From Syntrophomonas sp. UBA5288 (GTDB lineage: Bacteria; Bacillota; Syntrophomonadia; Syntrophomonadales; Syntrophomonadaceae): a stretch of DNA of 8,666 bases. The position numbers and the translations under genes are program-made. Each line of letters opens with the position of its first letter. The stretch's first letter is position 1. Positions 1 through 6,264 of this stretch are shown here, piece by piece. The notes beneath the pieces are model-generated. The model did not search any database and was not told where the DNA came from. It saw only the letters and a program-made list of their open reading frames with translations. The stretch lies in contig DHSK01000008.1 of assembly GCA_002408445.1 (NCBI GenBank), forward strand, positions 1-8,666, read 5' to 3'.

Positions 1-1
1 G

Positions 2-26
2 ATCCTTCGTTAACACTCAGGATGAC
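2..26. repeat. Possible dispersed repeat fragment at the window edge
   Basis: ATCCT (2-6) and AGGAT (19-23) form an inverted repeat around the palindrome GTTAAC (9-14), followed by GACG. The layout (GATCCTTCG ... CTCAGGATGAC) resembles short intergenic repeats that recur in many bacterial genomes. A single copy is visible and the window begins at its edge, so repetition is not shown here. Confidence 0.3.
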
Positions 27-45
27 GTATTTTCATAGGCGGTCG

Positions 46-63
46 TGGCCTACGGCCATGGCC
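46..63. repeat. GGCC-rich inverted repeat downstream of the ABC ATPase gene
   Basis: TGGCC (46-50) and GGCCA (54-58) are separated by TAC. They overlap a perfect palindrome GGCCATGGCC (54-63). The pair begins three bases beyond the ATPase stop codon (66-68, minus strand). It could fold in the mRNA 3' end, but no T-run follows on the minus strand, so I do not call it a terminator. Confidence 0.35.
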
Positions 64-65
64 TG

Positions 66-875
66 TTAATTAGCTAAAAGCATCCGATCATTGGCCATGG
101 ACACCCCACTGGCATTTTTGAACATATCCAGTAAATCAGTTATGGACATGTTTTTACGTTGTTTATCGGTCAAATCCAGGATGATCTGCCCTTCATGCAT
201 CATAATCGTCCGATTTCCGATGCTGAGAGCGTCTTCCATGTTGTGAGTGACCATTAAAGTCGTCAGCTTTTCTTTGCTTACTATTTTTTGGGTTAAATCC
301 AGAACTATCTGGGCTGTGCCCGGGTCCAATGAAGCGATATGTTCATCCAGTAATAATAATTTGGGCGGAACCAGGGTAGCCATCAACAGGGTTAGAGCTT
401 GGCGCTGTCCTCCTGAGAGCAGCCCCACCCGGGTCGACAGGCGGTTTTCCAGCCCCAGTCCCAGTAAACTCAATTGCTCGCTGAAAAACACCCGATCTTG
501 GGAACTGATCGCCCGGCGCAAACAACGACGGCTGCCTCTTTTTACAGCCATGGCCAGGTTTTCTTCGATGGTCATGGACGCGGCCGTACCCATCATGGGG
601 TCCTGAAATACTCGGCCAATAAACGATGCCCTCGCGTATTCAGGCTGATTTTCTACATTTTGCCCATCAATTACGATTTTGCCCCGGTCCACCGGGAATG
701 CCCCGGCAATACTATTCAATAAGGTAGATTTACCCGCTCCATTTCCCCCAATTATGCAGACGAAATCCCCCGGCTTCAGCTCCAGGGATAATTCGTTTAA
801 CGCGATTTTGGCATTAATACTACCGGGATTGAAAGTCTTTTTTAATCCTTGTAATGACAGCATCTTCCCACTCAC
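66..875 (-). CDS. ABC importer ATPase subunit (COG1101-like, TrpXYZ class)
   Basis: Cytoplasmic ATP-hydrolysing subunit that should power the importer formed with the two genes transcribed before it. All ABC ATPase motifs are intact: Walker A GGNGAGKS (about 43-50), Q-loop Q91 in FQDP, signature LSGGQ (153-157), Walker B LLLLDE (D177, E178), D-loop SLD (182-184) and switch His211. At 269 aa it has the usual family length. The GTG start at 875 overlaps the permease TGA by four bases (GTGA), which suggests translational coupling. An in-frame ATG at 863 (giving MLSLQGLKKTF) has an AAGGTG Shine-Dalgarno-like site nine bases upstream and fits the family N-terminus at least as well, so the first four residues are doubtful. 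The early KTFNPG segment and the pairing with a COG4120-type permease point to COG1101 rather than LivF/LivG. The substrate is unknown. Confidence 0.93.
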   Translation of the reverse strand: MSGKMLSLQGLKKTFNPGSINAKIALNELSLELKPGDFVCIIGGNGAGKSTLLNSIAGAFPVDRGKIVIDGQNVENQPEYARASFIGRVFQDPMMGTAASMTIEENLAMAVKRGSRRCLRRAISSQDRVFFSEQLSLLGLGLENRLSTRVGLLSGGQRQALTLLMATLVPPKLLLLDEHIASLDPGTAQIVLDLTQKIVSKEKLTTLMVTHNMEDALSIGNRTIMMHEGQIILDLTDKQRKNMSITDLLDMFKNASGVSMANDRMLLAN

Positions 876-1771
876 CTTTCACTTGCTTTTCCGGCGGGCA
901 GCTTTTCTTTTACAATCGGCATCGCCATGGCCAGTATAACCAGAACCGCCGTAAATAACTTCAAGTCCGTGGCAGGCAGGCCTATCCTCATTACAAAGGT
1001 AATAACTATGCGGTAAATAATCGATCCGATTACTACTGCTATTAAAGTACGGCGCAAGGTTTTATTACCTATAACCACTTCACCCATTATTACTGAGGCC
1101 AGACCCACTACAATCATCCCGATTCCCATACCGGCATCACTAAAACTCTGATACTGGGCTACCAGTGCACCGGATAAACCTACCAGCCCATTACCCAGTG
1201 AAAGCCCGACGACTTTGGAGTAATGAGTATTTACCCCCAGACTGCGGATCATCTGTTCATTATCCCCGGTAGCACGTAAAGCCAGACCCACTTCGGTCTG
1301 TAGGAATACGAACATGAGATAACATATCACAATTATAAAGGCAAGGCCTAAAGTTATTACCACCAATTGTTTGGGTATACCCAATAGGGTAATATCCGTG
1401 AAAACAGTGTCAATACGCAACAGGGATAACATGGATTTGCCGCCCATAACCCGCAGGTTGATGGAATAAAGCGCGATCATCATTAAAATACCGGCCAATA
1501 ATGGCGCAATCCGTACTTTGGTATGCAGCAAACCGGTACACAGACCTGCTATCAGTCCTGCCGCCAGACCCATAAAGGTAGCCAGCCAGGGGCTGTATCC
1601 GCTATAAATGAGACGGGCGGCAACTGCTCCTCCCAGTGTAAAACTACCGTCAACCGTTAAATCAGGAAAGTCCAAGACTCGAAAAGTAATATATACTCCC
1701 AGGACCATTACTCCATATAATAAGCCTTGTTCCAGTGCTCCAACCCAGATACTTGCAGTCAAATTTATCAC
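872..1771 (-). CDS. ABC importer permease (COG4120-like, BPD_transp_2 fold)
   Basis: Integral membrane permease of 299 aa with about eight hydrophobic segments, resembling the branched-chain amino acid/ribose permease superfamily. The segment FRVLDFPDLTVDGSF (about 30-44) is characteristic of the COG4120 permeases that partner COG2984 binding proteins. The internal LALRATGDNEQMIRSLGVN stretch (about 163-181) is the probable cytoplasmic coupling region contacting the ATPase. It starts with GTG at 1771, with AAGG placed eight bases upstream in the 20-base gap after the binding-protein stop. Its stop overlaps the ATPase GTG. The position between lipoprotein and ATPase genes supports a single three-gene operon. 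The transported compound cannot be told from the sequence; characterised relatives include tryptophan/aromatic amino acid (TrpXYZ) systems. Confidence 0.92.
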   Translation of the reverse strand: MINLTASIWVGALEQGLLYGVMVLGVYITFRVLDFPDLTVDGSFTLGGAVAARLIYSGYSPWLATFMGLAAGLIAGLCTGLLHTKVRIAPLLAGILMMIALYSINLRVMGGKSMLSLLRIDTVFTDITLLGIPKQLVVITLGLAFIIVICYLMFVFLQTEVGLALRATGDNEQMIRSLGVNTHYSKVVGLSLGNGLVGLSGALVAQYQSFSDAGMGIGMIVVGLASVIMGEVVIGNKTLRRTLIAVVIGSIIYRIVITFVMRIGLPATDLKLFTAVLVILAMAMPIVKEKLPAGKASER

Positions 1772-1791
1772 CTTTTTTACCTTATTCGTTA

Positions 1792-2787
1792 TTACTTTAT
1801 AACATTCTTGGCTTTGCTTATAATACTTTCAGGAATAGTAACTCCCATATTTTTAGCAGCTTTAAGGTTAAGAACCAGTTCCGTGCCTTCCTGTTTCTCG
1901 ATCGCCATATCCTGAGGTTTCTCACCTTTTATTACCCGCAGGGCCATATCACCGGTGGTCTGTCCCAATTTGTAATAGTCAATACCTACGGTAGCCAGGG
2001 CGCCGCTCGCGACCGATTCGCTCTCACCTGAGATAACGGGTATTTTATTTGCTTCCGCGACTTTAACCACTGAGGCCAGCGAAGAAATAACCATATTATC
2101 GGTAGGCAGATAAATGGCATCTACTCTTCCCGCCAGGGACTGGGCTGCCTGCATGACTTCACTGCTGGCCGTAACCGTAACCTTAGTCAGCTTCAGACCC
2201 AGTTCCGGCGCCGCATCATCAGCTATTTTGACCTGGACCTGCGAATTAACCTCACTGGAGTTATAAATTATTCCTACTTTTTTAGCATTTGGTACAATGT
2301 CCTTGATTAACTTCAACTGGTCTTTAACCGGATTCATATCAGTAGTCCCGGTGACATTGGTTCCCGGCTTGTCATTGCTCTCAATCAGTTTGGCTGATAC
2401 CGGATCAGTAACAGCCGTAATTAATATCGGAATTTCACTGGTTTCATTGGCCATAGCTACTGCTGATGGAGTGGCAATAGCGAGGATCAAGTCACATTTT
2501 TCCTGTGCCAGTTGGCGTGCGATGGTTTGCAGATTACTCTGATCATTTTGGGCATTCTGGTAATCAACTTCCAGATTTTCGCCTTCCTTGTAACCTTTTT
2601 GAGCCAGCTCATCTAGAAATCCCTTGCGGGCAGCATCCAGAGCCGGGTGCTCAACGATTTGAATAATTCCCACTTTTACTTTGGCATTATCTTTTTCAGC
2701 CGCTTTATTAGTATCTCCCTGGCTTACACAACCTGCCATACCGGCAATCATCAGAAACATTAATAACGATACAACAACTTTTTTCAT
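1792..2787 (-). CDS. ABC importer substrate-binding lipoprotein (COG2984/PF04392, TrpX-like)
   Basis: Extracytoplasmic ligand receptor of 331 aa, tethered as a lipoprotein. A Lys-Lys N-terminus and hydrophobic core lead to the lipobox GMAGC with Cys20, then a Ser/Gly/Lys-rich linker. Family hallmarks visible in order are VGIIQIVEHPALDAARKGF (about 39-57), ATPSAVAM (105-112), ITAVTDPVSAKL (123-134), GTNVTGTTD (142-150), KKVGIIYNSSE (169-179) and IYLPTDNMV (near 225). These define the two-lobed PF04392 type-1 periplasmic-binding fold. The reading frame is open upstream to an ATG at 2937, but the start at 2787 is preferred: it has a perfect AGGAGGT seven bases upstream and gives a proper signal peptide. 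It heads a binding protein-permease-ATPase operon. Its ribosome binding site is complementary to a leader segment, so expression is probably controlled by RNA. The ligand is unknown; tryptophan or another amino acid is possible by family. Confidence 0.94.
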   Translation of the reverse strand: MKKVVVSLLMFLMIAGMAGCVSQGDTNKAAEKDNAKVKVGIIQIVEHPALDAARKGFLDELAQKGYKEGENLEVDYQNAQNDQSNLQTIARQLAQEKCDLILAIATPSAVAMANETSEIPILITAVTDPVSAKLIESNDKPGTNVTGTTDMNPVKDQLKLIKDIVPNAKKVGIIYNSSEVNSQVQVKIADDAAPELGLKLTKVTVTASSEVMQAAQSLAGRVDAIYLPTDNMVISSLASVVKVAEANKIPVISGESESVASGALATVGIDYYKLGQTTGDMALRVIKGEKPQDMAIEKQEGTELVLNLKAAKNMGVTIPESIISKAKNVIK

Positions 2788-2794
2788 CCTCTCG

Positions 2795-2801
2795 ACCTCC
2801 T
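2795..2801 (-). promoter_or_regulatory. Shine-Dalgarno site of the TrpX-like lipoprotein gene
   Basis: The minus strand reads AGGAGGT, seven bases before the ATG at 2787. This is a near-perfect anti-16S match. It decides the start against the longer in-frame ATG at 2937. It lies partly within the nine bases (2797-2805) that are exactly complementary to 2853-2861 in the leader. Confidence 0.9.
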
Positions 2802-2834
2802 GTCCTTTTTCATAGCAGTAGCGGGCTGGATCAG

Positions 2835-2861
2835 AAAAATAAAAAAACTCCCGGACAGGAG
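2835..2861 (-). terminator. Candidate intrinsic terminator/attenuator inside the leader
   Basis: Minus-strand hairpin of C2861-G2848, U2860-A2849, C2859-G2850, C2858-G2851 and U2857-G2852 with a GUCC loop, followed directly by seven U, one A and five U. The stem is short, but the U-tract is strong and directly adjacent. Since it lies between promoter and gene, it would act as an attenuator rather than a gene-end terminator. The upstream 13-bp hairpin (2898-2853) uses the same 5' arm and would act as an antiterminator. Confidence 0.45.
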
Positions 2862-2970
2862 CCAAGAACACCATATTGCATTTACCTTGCTGCCGTCCTA
2901 CCCATGTAATATTGATCATTTGTACGATTGGTATCATTTTTTCCTACAGTCACTACTAGTCTACATATAT

Positions 2971-2999
2971 AATATAATGGGTTCTGCAAAATTCGTCAA
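2971..2999 (-). promoter_or_regulatory. Sigma-A-type promoter for the TrpXYZ-like operon
   Basis: The minus strand has -35 TTGACG (2999-2994), a 17-base spacer and -10 TATATT (2976-2971). The -35 has five of six consensus bases, the -10 five of six, and the spacing is optimal. Transcription would start near 2964, giving a leader of about 175 nt before the ATG at 2787. Further A/T-rich hexamers just downstream (TATATG) could shift the start by a few bases. Confidence 0.7.
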
Positions 3000-3105
3000 T
3001 GCTAAGCCTATGGGTACCCCACCCGGACTAAAGAGCGGCATTACTATGGGGGCAAGGAATCTTAAATATAGGATAGTTGAAGGATCTGAATAACTTAGTT
3101 TATAA

Positions 3106-3135
3106 TTGACCAATATCAGGTATGTTAAGTATAAA
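3106..3135 (+). promoter_or_regulatory. Promoter of the OsmC-family gene
   Basis: -35 TTGACC (3106-3111), 18-base spacer, -10 TATAAA (3130-3135). Transcription would begin near 3142, leaving a short leader of about 20 bases before the ATG at 3164. The 106 bases between this promoter and the divergent minus-strand promoter (3000-3105) show no gene or operator I can support, only a small TGGG/CCCA inverted repeat (3011-3021). Confidence 0.6.
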
Positions 3136-3163
3136 GCATAGATTTGAAAAGAGGGATATTGAT

Positions 3164-3586
3164 ATGAAGAAGAAAAAAACATATGCGGCTGCTGTTAATT
3201 GGGATCATACCGGGGTTAAGTCTACGGCTGACATGGGCGGACATTTGATAACTTATGACACCGGCGCAGAAGGTGAGGGACCAACGCCGGTAGCTATGCT
3301 TTTATCCTCCCTGGGAGCCTGTCTGACTCAGACTATAGCCAGTTTGGCTTCCAAACAGCGGATTGAAATTAATGATCTGCAGGTCATAGTTGAAGGCGAT
3401 ATGGATAAAGAAGGCATGATCAGCCGCTCTTCCGGTATTCGTACCGGAGTTCAGGATATTCGTTATCAGGTAATAGTGGATTCTCCGGCTCCGGCCGAGC
3501 AGATTGAAAAACTGGTGGAACAGGCAGAAGAACTATGTCCGGTAAAGGATACCCTTAAAGCGGGAGCATCTGTAAAAAAGGTCTGA
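3164..3586 (+). CDS. OsmC/Ohr-family protein (thiol peroxidase-like)
   Basis: Cytoplasmic protein of 140 aa, the normal size for the OsmC/Ohr superfamily, whose characterised members reduce organic hydroperoxides with a reactive cysteine pair. The core helix carries GPTPVAMLLSSLGACL (39-54) with the probable peroxidatic Cys53. The second conserved cysteine, Cys125, sits in ELCPVKDTL (124-132). Both catalytic cysteines are therefore present. The reading frame is open to an ATG at 3122, but the start at 3164 is preferred: GAGGG (3151-3155) lies eight bases upstream and the protein then begins at the usual MKKKKTYAA position. It is the only plus-strand gene and has its own promoter, divergent from the TrpXYZ-like operon. 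It more resembles the general OsmC/YhfA-like branch than classical Ohr; the physiological substrate is not evident. Confidence 0.92.
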   Translation: MKKKKTYAAAVNWDHTGVKSTADMGGHLITYDTGAEGEGPTPVAMLLSSLGACLTQTIASLASKQRIEINDLQVIVEGDMDKEGMISRSSGIRTGVQDIRYQVIVDSPAPAEQIEKLVEQAEELCPVKDTLKAGASVKKV

Positions 3587-3686
3587 TTCAGGTATTATCT
3601 CCGTCTCATACCTCCGCCTTTGCGCCCGCCATCTTTATTTCCCGGTAAAATCTCCTGTTTATTCAGAATAGATGGGAGACCCTCAT

Positions 3687-3716
3687 AAAGCCCTGACCGG
3701 CTATTAAAGGCTTTTT
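3687..3716 (+). terminator. Weak candidate terminator after the OsmC-family gene
   Basis: AAAGCC (3687-3692) pairs with GGCTTT (3709-3714) around a 16-base loop, ending in a run of five T (3712-3716) partly inside the stem. It lies 100 bases past the OsmC stop, in the convergent gap, and could serve either strand poorly. On the minus strand the hairpin ends in only a short T-run. No better terminator is visible between 3587 and 3767. Confidence 0.3.
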
Positions 3717-3767
3717 CCTCCAACAGGATAGAAAGTGCAGGTGGGGAGCGATAAAATGGCGGGGATC

Positions 3768-4514
3768 TTACTGCCAAGAACAGATATAGTTTTCCGCTAT
3801 ATCAATGGCCGTGAATATAAAGAATCCCATAAAGCTTAGAACTACGATGCCGGCATACATATCGAGATAGTTTACCCGCATCCAGGAGTCCATTATAAAA
3901 TAGCCCATGCCGTATTCGGTACCAAAGGTTTCGGTGAAAAAGAGAATAGACACGGCGGTGCCGAGTGCCAGGCGAGTCGCGGTTAAAACTTTGGAAAGGG
4001 AAGCCGGGACAATAATCTCGGTGAACATTTGCCGCCTGCTGGCACCAAGGGACTGGAGCGAACGATATATTTCCGGGGGAATACCTTTAACCGCATCACG
4101 CGCGGTAATAATGATTTGAAATATCACTATTAATACTATCATGATTAGCTTGGAGCCTTCACCCAGGCCAAAAAGCAGCATTATTATGGGAAGCAGGGCT
4201 ATTTTAGGGATAGGATAGGTAAAGTACACCAAGGGAGACAGCACTTTATCGACTTTGGCGAAATACCCCATCAAAAAGCCCAAAGGTACTCCGATCAGGA
4301 TGGATACAACTATACCTCCTGTAATACGACCCAGGCTGTATAAAGCATGTATCTCCATTTTAGTTTTAAATATGGCCAGAATATTTATGAAAACGGCCAC
4401 CGGTGAAGGAACAATGGGAATTTTTAAAGTGACCGATAATGCATACCACAGAATGATTACAGCAATAAAGCCGTACAGGGCTCCCTGCCATTTAGATTTG
4501 GACAACTTGATCAT
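3768..4514 (-). CDS. ABC importer permease (SsuC/TauC-like, BPD_transp_1)
   Basis: Inner-membrane permease of 248 aa, typical for SsuC/TauC/ThiX-class permeases, with about six hydrophobic segments starting near residue 12. The cytoplasmic EAA loop that docks the ATPase is visible as SLGASRRQMFTEIIVP (155-170) after the typical IPPEIYRSL. It is followed by the usual ATRLALGTAVSILFFTETFGTEYGMGYFI. It is the last gene of a binding protein-ATPase-permease operon, 30 bases after the ATPase stop. The start is uncertain: the annotated ATG at 4514 has GAAGG directly against it with no spacer, whereas an in-frame TTG at 4505 has the same GAAGG nine bases upstream. The difference is only three residues. 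The substrate is unknown; the class carries sulfonates, taurine, nitrate or thiamine precursors. Confidence 0.93.
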   Translation of the reverse strand: MIKLSKSKWQGALYGFIAVIILWYALSVTLKIPIVPSPVAVFINILAIFKTKMEIHALYSLGRITGGIVVSILIGVPLGFLMGYFAKVDKVLSPLVYFTYPIPKIALLPIIMLLFGLGEGSKLIMIVLIVIFQIIITARDAVKGIPPEIYRSLQSLGASRRQMFTEIIVPASLSKVLTATRLALGTAVSILFFTETFGTEYGMGYFIMDSWMRVNYLDMYAGIVVLSFMGFFIFTAIDIAENYICSWQ

Positions 4515-4544
4515 CCTTCATTAAATATTGACCTGAAGCCGGCA

Positions 4545-5309
4545 TTAAGCAAAAGCCGACCGGTTAGCTTGGTGAGAATCCTTTAGTATTTTTCTTAATT
4601 TATTGGACATGGCATAATATTCGTCTCTATACCTTACATTATCCAGCTGGAAGCAGGGATTATCAAAAACCTCCAGGATCCGGCCGGGGGAAGGTGAGAA
4701 AACCACGATTTTACTGCCGAGATAAAGTGCTTCGTCTACGCTGTGGGTAATAAAAACAGTGGTTACGCTATTTTCTTTCCAGATATTCAGGAAAAGCTCC
4801 TGCATTTCTTCCCGGGTAATAGCATCCAAGGCCGAAAAGGGTTCATCCATCAGCAGCAAGTCGGGCTTTAACAGAAAAGCCCGGGCAATCGCCACTCGTT
4901 GCTGCTGGCCACCACTCAATTCTTTCGGGTATCGATCCAGGAGCTTATCAATACCCAACTTCCTGATAATGTAATCCCGGTACTGGTCCTCAACCGGCTG
5001 GTTTTTTATTTTTAACCCCAGCAAGGTATTTTTATAGATATTTTTCCAGGGCAACAGGCCGTAATTCTGTAATATGAGCCCGATGCGCTGGATTCCAGGA
5101 TCGATGTTCTTGCCATCAATTAAGACACTGCCCGTATAATCCTTCAGTATACCCGAAAGAACATAAAGAAAGGTAGACTTGCCACAGCCGGACGGTCCGA
5201 TAAATGTATAGATTCCCCCGGTATCGATATCAATATTTATACGGTCGAGAGCCAGCACTTCCTGGTTTTTGGCCCGATACTTTACGGAAAGATTTTTAAT
5301 TGCAATCAC
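4545..5309 (-). CDS. ABC importer ATPase (SsuB/TauB-like, COG1116)
   Basis: ATPase subunit of 254 aa for the SsuABC/NMT1-class importer. Motifs are complete: Walker A GPSGCGKS (38-45), Q-loop Q81 followed by NYGLLPW (the LLPW after the Q-loop is typical of the nitrate/sulfonate/taurine group), signature LSGGQQQR (131-138), Walker B LLLMDEP (D155, E156), D-loop SALD (159-162) and switch His189. The GTG start at 5309 is seven bases after the binding-protein stop. Its GAGGT site (5323-5319) overlaps that stop, which suggests coupled translation. The C-terminal tail after the SPSPGRI segment is of normal length for the group. No residue is missing, so the subunit should be active. The substrate cannot be told from the ATPase. 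Confidence 0.94.
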   Translation of the reverse strand: MIAIKNLSVKYRAKNQEVLALDRINIDIDTGGIYTFIGPSGCGKSTFLYVLSGILKDYTGSVLIDGKNIDPGIQRIGLILQNYGLLPWKNIYKNTLLGLKIKNQPVEDQYRDYIIRKLGIDKLLDRYPKELSGGQQQRVAIARAFLLKPDLLLMDEPFSALDAITREEMQELFLNIWKENSVTTVFITHSVDEALYLGSKIVVFSPSPGRILEVFDNPCFQLDNVRYRDEYYAMSNKLRKILKDSHQANRSAFA

Positions 5310-5316
5310 TAAAACA

Positions 5317-6264
5317 TTACCTCAAAACATTTTCAGCGACCAGATCTTTATATTCATAGTCTCCCTTAATGAGCTGCTTATTTTTCATCCATTGTACAAC
5401 ATCATTGAATATTTTTGCGCTGGGCGCCTCTGCTTTACTGTACTGCGGGAGCTGGATACTATCTTTTACCCCGGCCGGGAAACCCTGTTTTTCGATAACA
5501 TAATCGATATAGCTGGAAGCCGGTTCCTGGGCCAGATATTCTACCGCATCATTATAGGCTCTGAAAACAGCCTTGATCTCATCCGGACTTTCCTGCAGAC
5601 TTTTAGCCGTAAAAGCTATAGCTCCGGCTTTATTGGCCATTTGATCGGTGCTGTTTAAAACTTTGGCTCCATTCTTGATAGCAACTCCCGCCAGAGGTTC
5701 AGGCAGGATGGCTGCGTCGATTTTACCGCCCTGTAGCATTTCCAGCCGGGTAGGCAGCTGCGGGATGGCCACTTTATTTATATCTTCAGCTTTCATTCCC
5801 TCTGCGGCCAGCATCTGGTCAAGCGAATACTCCATTATAGTATTGCTTGATATGCCAATGCTTTTGCCCTTTAAGTCCTGGACTGAATTAACGCCGCTGT
5901 CCTTTCCGGCCATAAGTTCAATGTTACCATCGTTTCTGGAAATCAGCCGCAGATCAATACCGCCCTCATTGGCAAATACTACAGCCAGCAGATCGGTTAT
6001 GACGCCGTCCAGTTTTCCGCTCTGCAAAGCGCTGTCTCTATCCTTCGCGCTCTTGAAAGGCTCGATTTTAATCTGAACTCCTTCTTGTTTAAAATATCCG
6101 TTCTTTTCAGCGATAATAAATGGTATCGATTCCACATCCGGCATGATTCCAATGGTTATAGTCTTGGCAGTCTTGTCGGTTTCAGCGGCTTTCTTTTCCT
6201 GACCGCACCCGGCCAGGCTAAAAAGGCTGATCATAATCAGAAATACAGCAATAGTTTTTCTCAT
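5317..6264 (-). CDS. ABC importer substrate-binding lipoprotein (NMT1/SsuA-like, COG0715)
   Basis: Lipoprotein ligand receptor of 315 aa. The signal peptide ends in the lipobox LAGC with Cys20, followed by a Lys/Ala/Thr linker. The mature part begins TITIGIMPDVESIPFIIAEKNGYFKQEGV (about 35-63), the standard first lobe of NMT1/THI5-like and SsuA-like proteins. It continues with SGKLDGVITDLLAV, a VQDLKGKSIGI hinge segment (127-137) and GGKIDAAILPEPLAGVAIKNG (about 179-199). The family binds sulfonates, nitrate, bicarbonate, aromatic sulfonates or thiamine pyrimidine precursors; nothing here picks one, and no TPP riboswitch precedes it. The ATG at 6264 has a G-rich site (GGGGGG, 6276-6271) six bases upstream. 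It is first of three genes with the ATPase and permease, downstream of a two-component system in the same orientation. Confidence 0.93.
   Translation of the reverse strand: MRKTIAVFLIMISLFSLAGCGQEKKAAETDKTAKTITIGIMPDVESIPFIIAEKNGYFKQEGVQIKIEPFKSAKDRDSALQSGKLDGVITDLLAVVFANEGGIDLRLISRNDGNIELMAGKDSGVNSVQDLKGKSIGISSNTIMEYSLDQMLAAEGMKAEDINKVAIPQLPTRLEMLQGGKIDAAILPEPLAGVAIKNGAKVLNSTDQMANKAGAIAFTAKSLQESPDEIKAVFRAYNDAVEYLAQEPASSYIDYVIEKQGFPAGVKDSIQLPQYSKAEAPSAKIFNDVVQWMKNKQLIKGDYEYKDLVAENVLR

Larger units (their letters stand above)
2788..2964 (-). ncRNA. Structured 5' leader, candidate cis-regulatory RNA (riboswitch/attenuator-like)
   Basis: Untranslated leader of about 175 nt between the predicted start of transcription (near 2964) and the lipoprotein ATG. 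On the minus strand, CUCCUGUCC (2861-2853) can pair in three exclusive ways. (1) GGACGG (2898-2893) pairs with CUGUCC (2858-2853), then across a C-C mismatch AGC/GCU (2891-2889/2862-2860) and, after a bulged G, AAGG/UCUU (2888-2885/2867-2864). This makes 13 pairs around a 17-nt loop. (2) CUCCU (2861-2857) pairs with GGGAG (2852-2848), immediately followed by U7-A-U5 (2847-2835), like an intrinsic terminator. (3) It pairs exactly with GGACAGGAG (2805-2797), which covers the ribosome binding site. I recognise no T-box, TPP, SAM, preQ1 or other known class. The structure is read by eye, with no folding or conservation test. Confidence 0.55.

Noticed and set aside
2862..2880. Fluoride riboswitch, because of a short AUGGUGUUC match
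   Set aside because: Only nine bases resemble the class. The paired flanks and the remaining conserved pseudoknot parts are missing, and the gene is not a fluoride exporter.
2788..2937. A 50-residue N-terminal extension of the TrpX-like lipoprotein from the ATG at 2937
   Set aside because: The frame is open, but the extension has no ribosome site and would bury the lipoprotein signal peptide. The ATG at 2787 has an ideal AGGAGGT seven bases upstream.
2944..2963. Four UAG triplets at the 5' end of the leader as a TRAP binding site
   Set aside because: TRAP sites need about nine to eleven GAG/UAG triplets spaced by two or three bases. Here there are four with gaps of two, zero and six.
2788..2964. 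A tryptophan T-box leader, as often found before TrpXYZ-like operons
   Set aside because: The conserved T-box antiterminator sequence (AGGGUGGNACCGCG) is absent on the minus strand, and the leader is shorter than usual T-boxes.
2977..3093. Small plus-strand frame of 38 codons starting MGSAKFVNAKPMG
   Set aside because: It has no ribosome site, overlaps the minus-strand promoter and has no recognisable homology. Probably chance.
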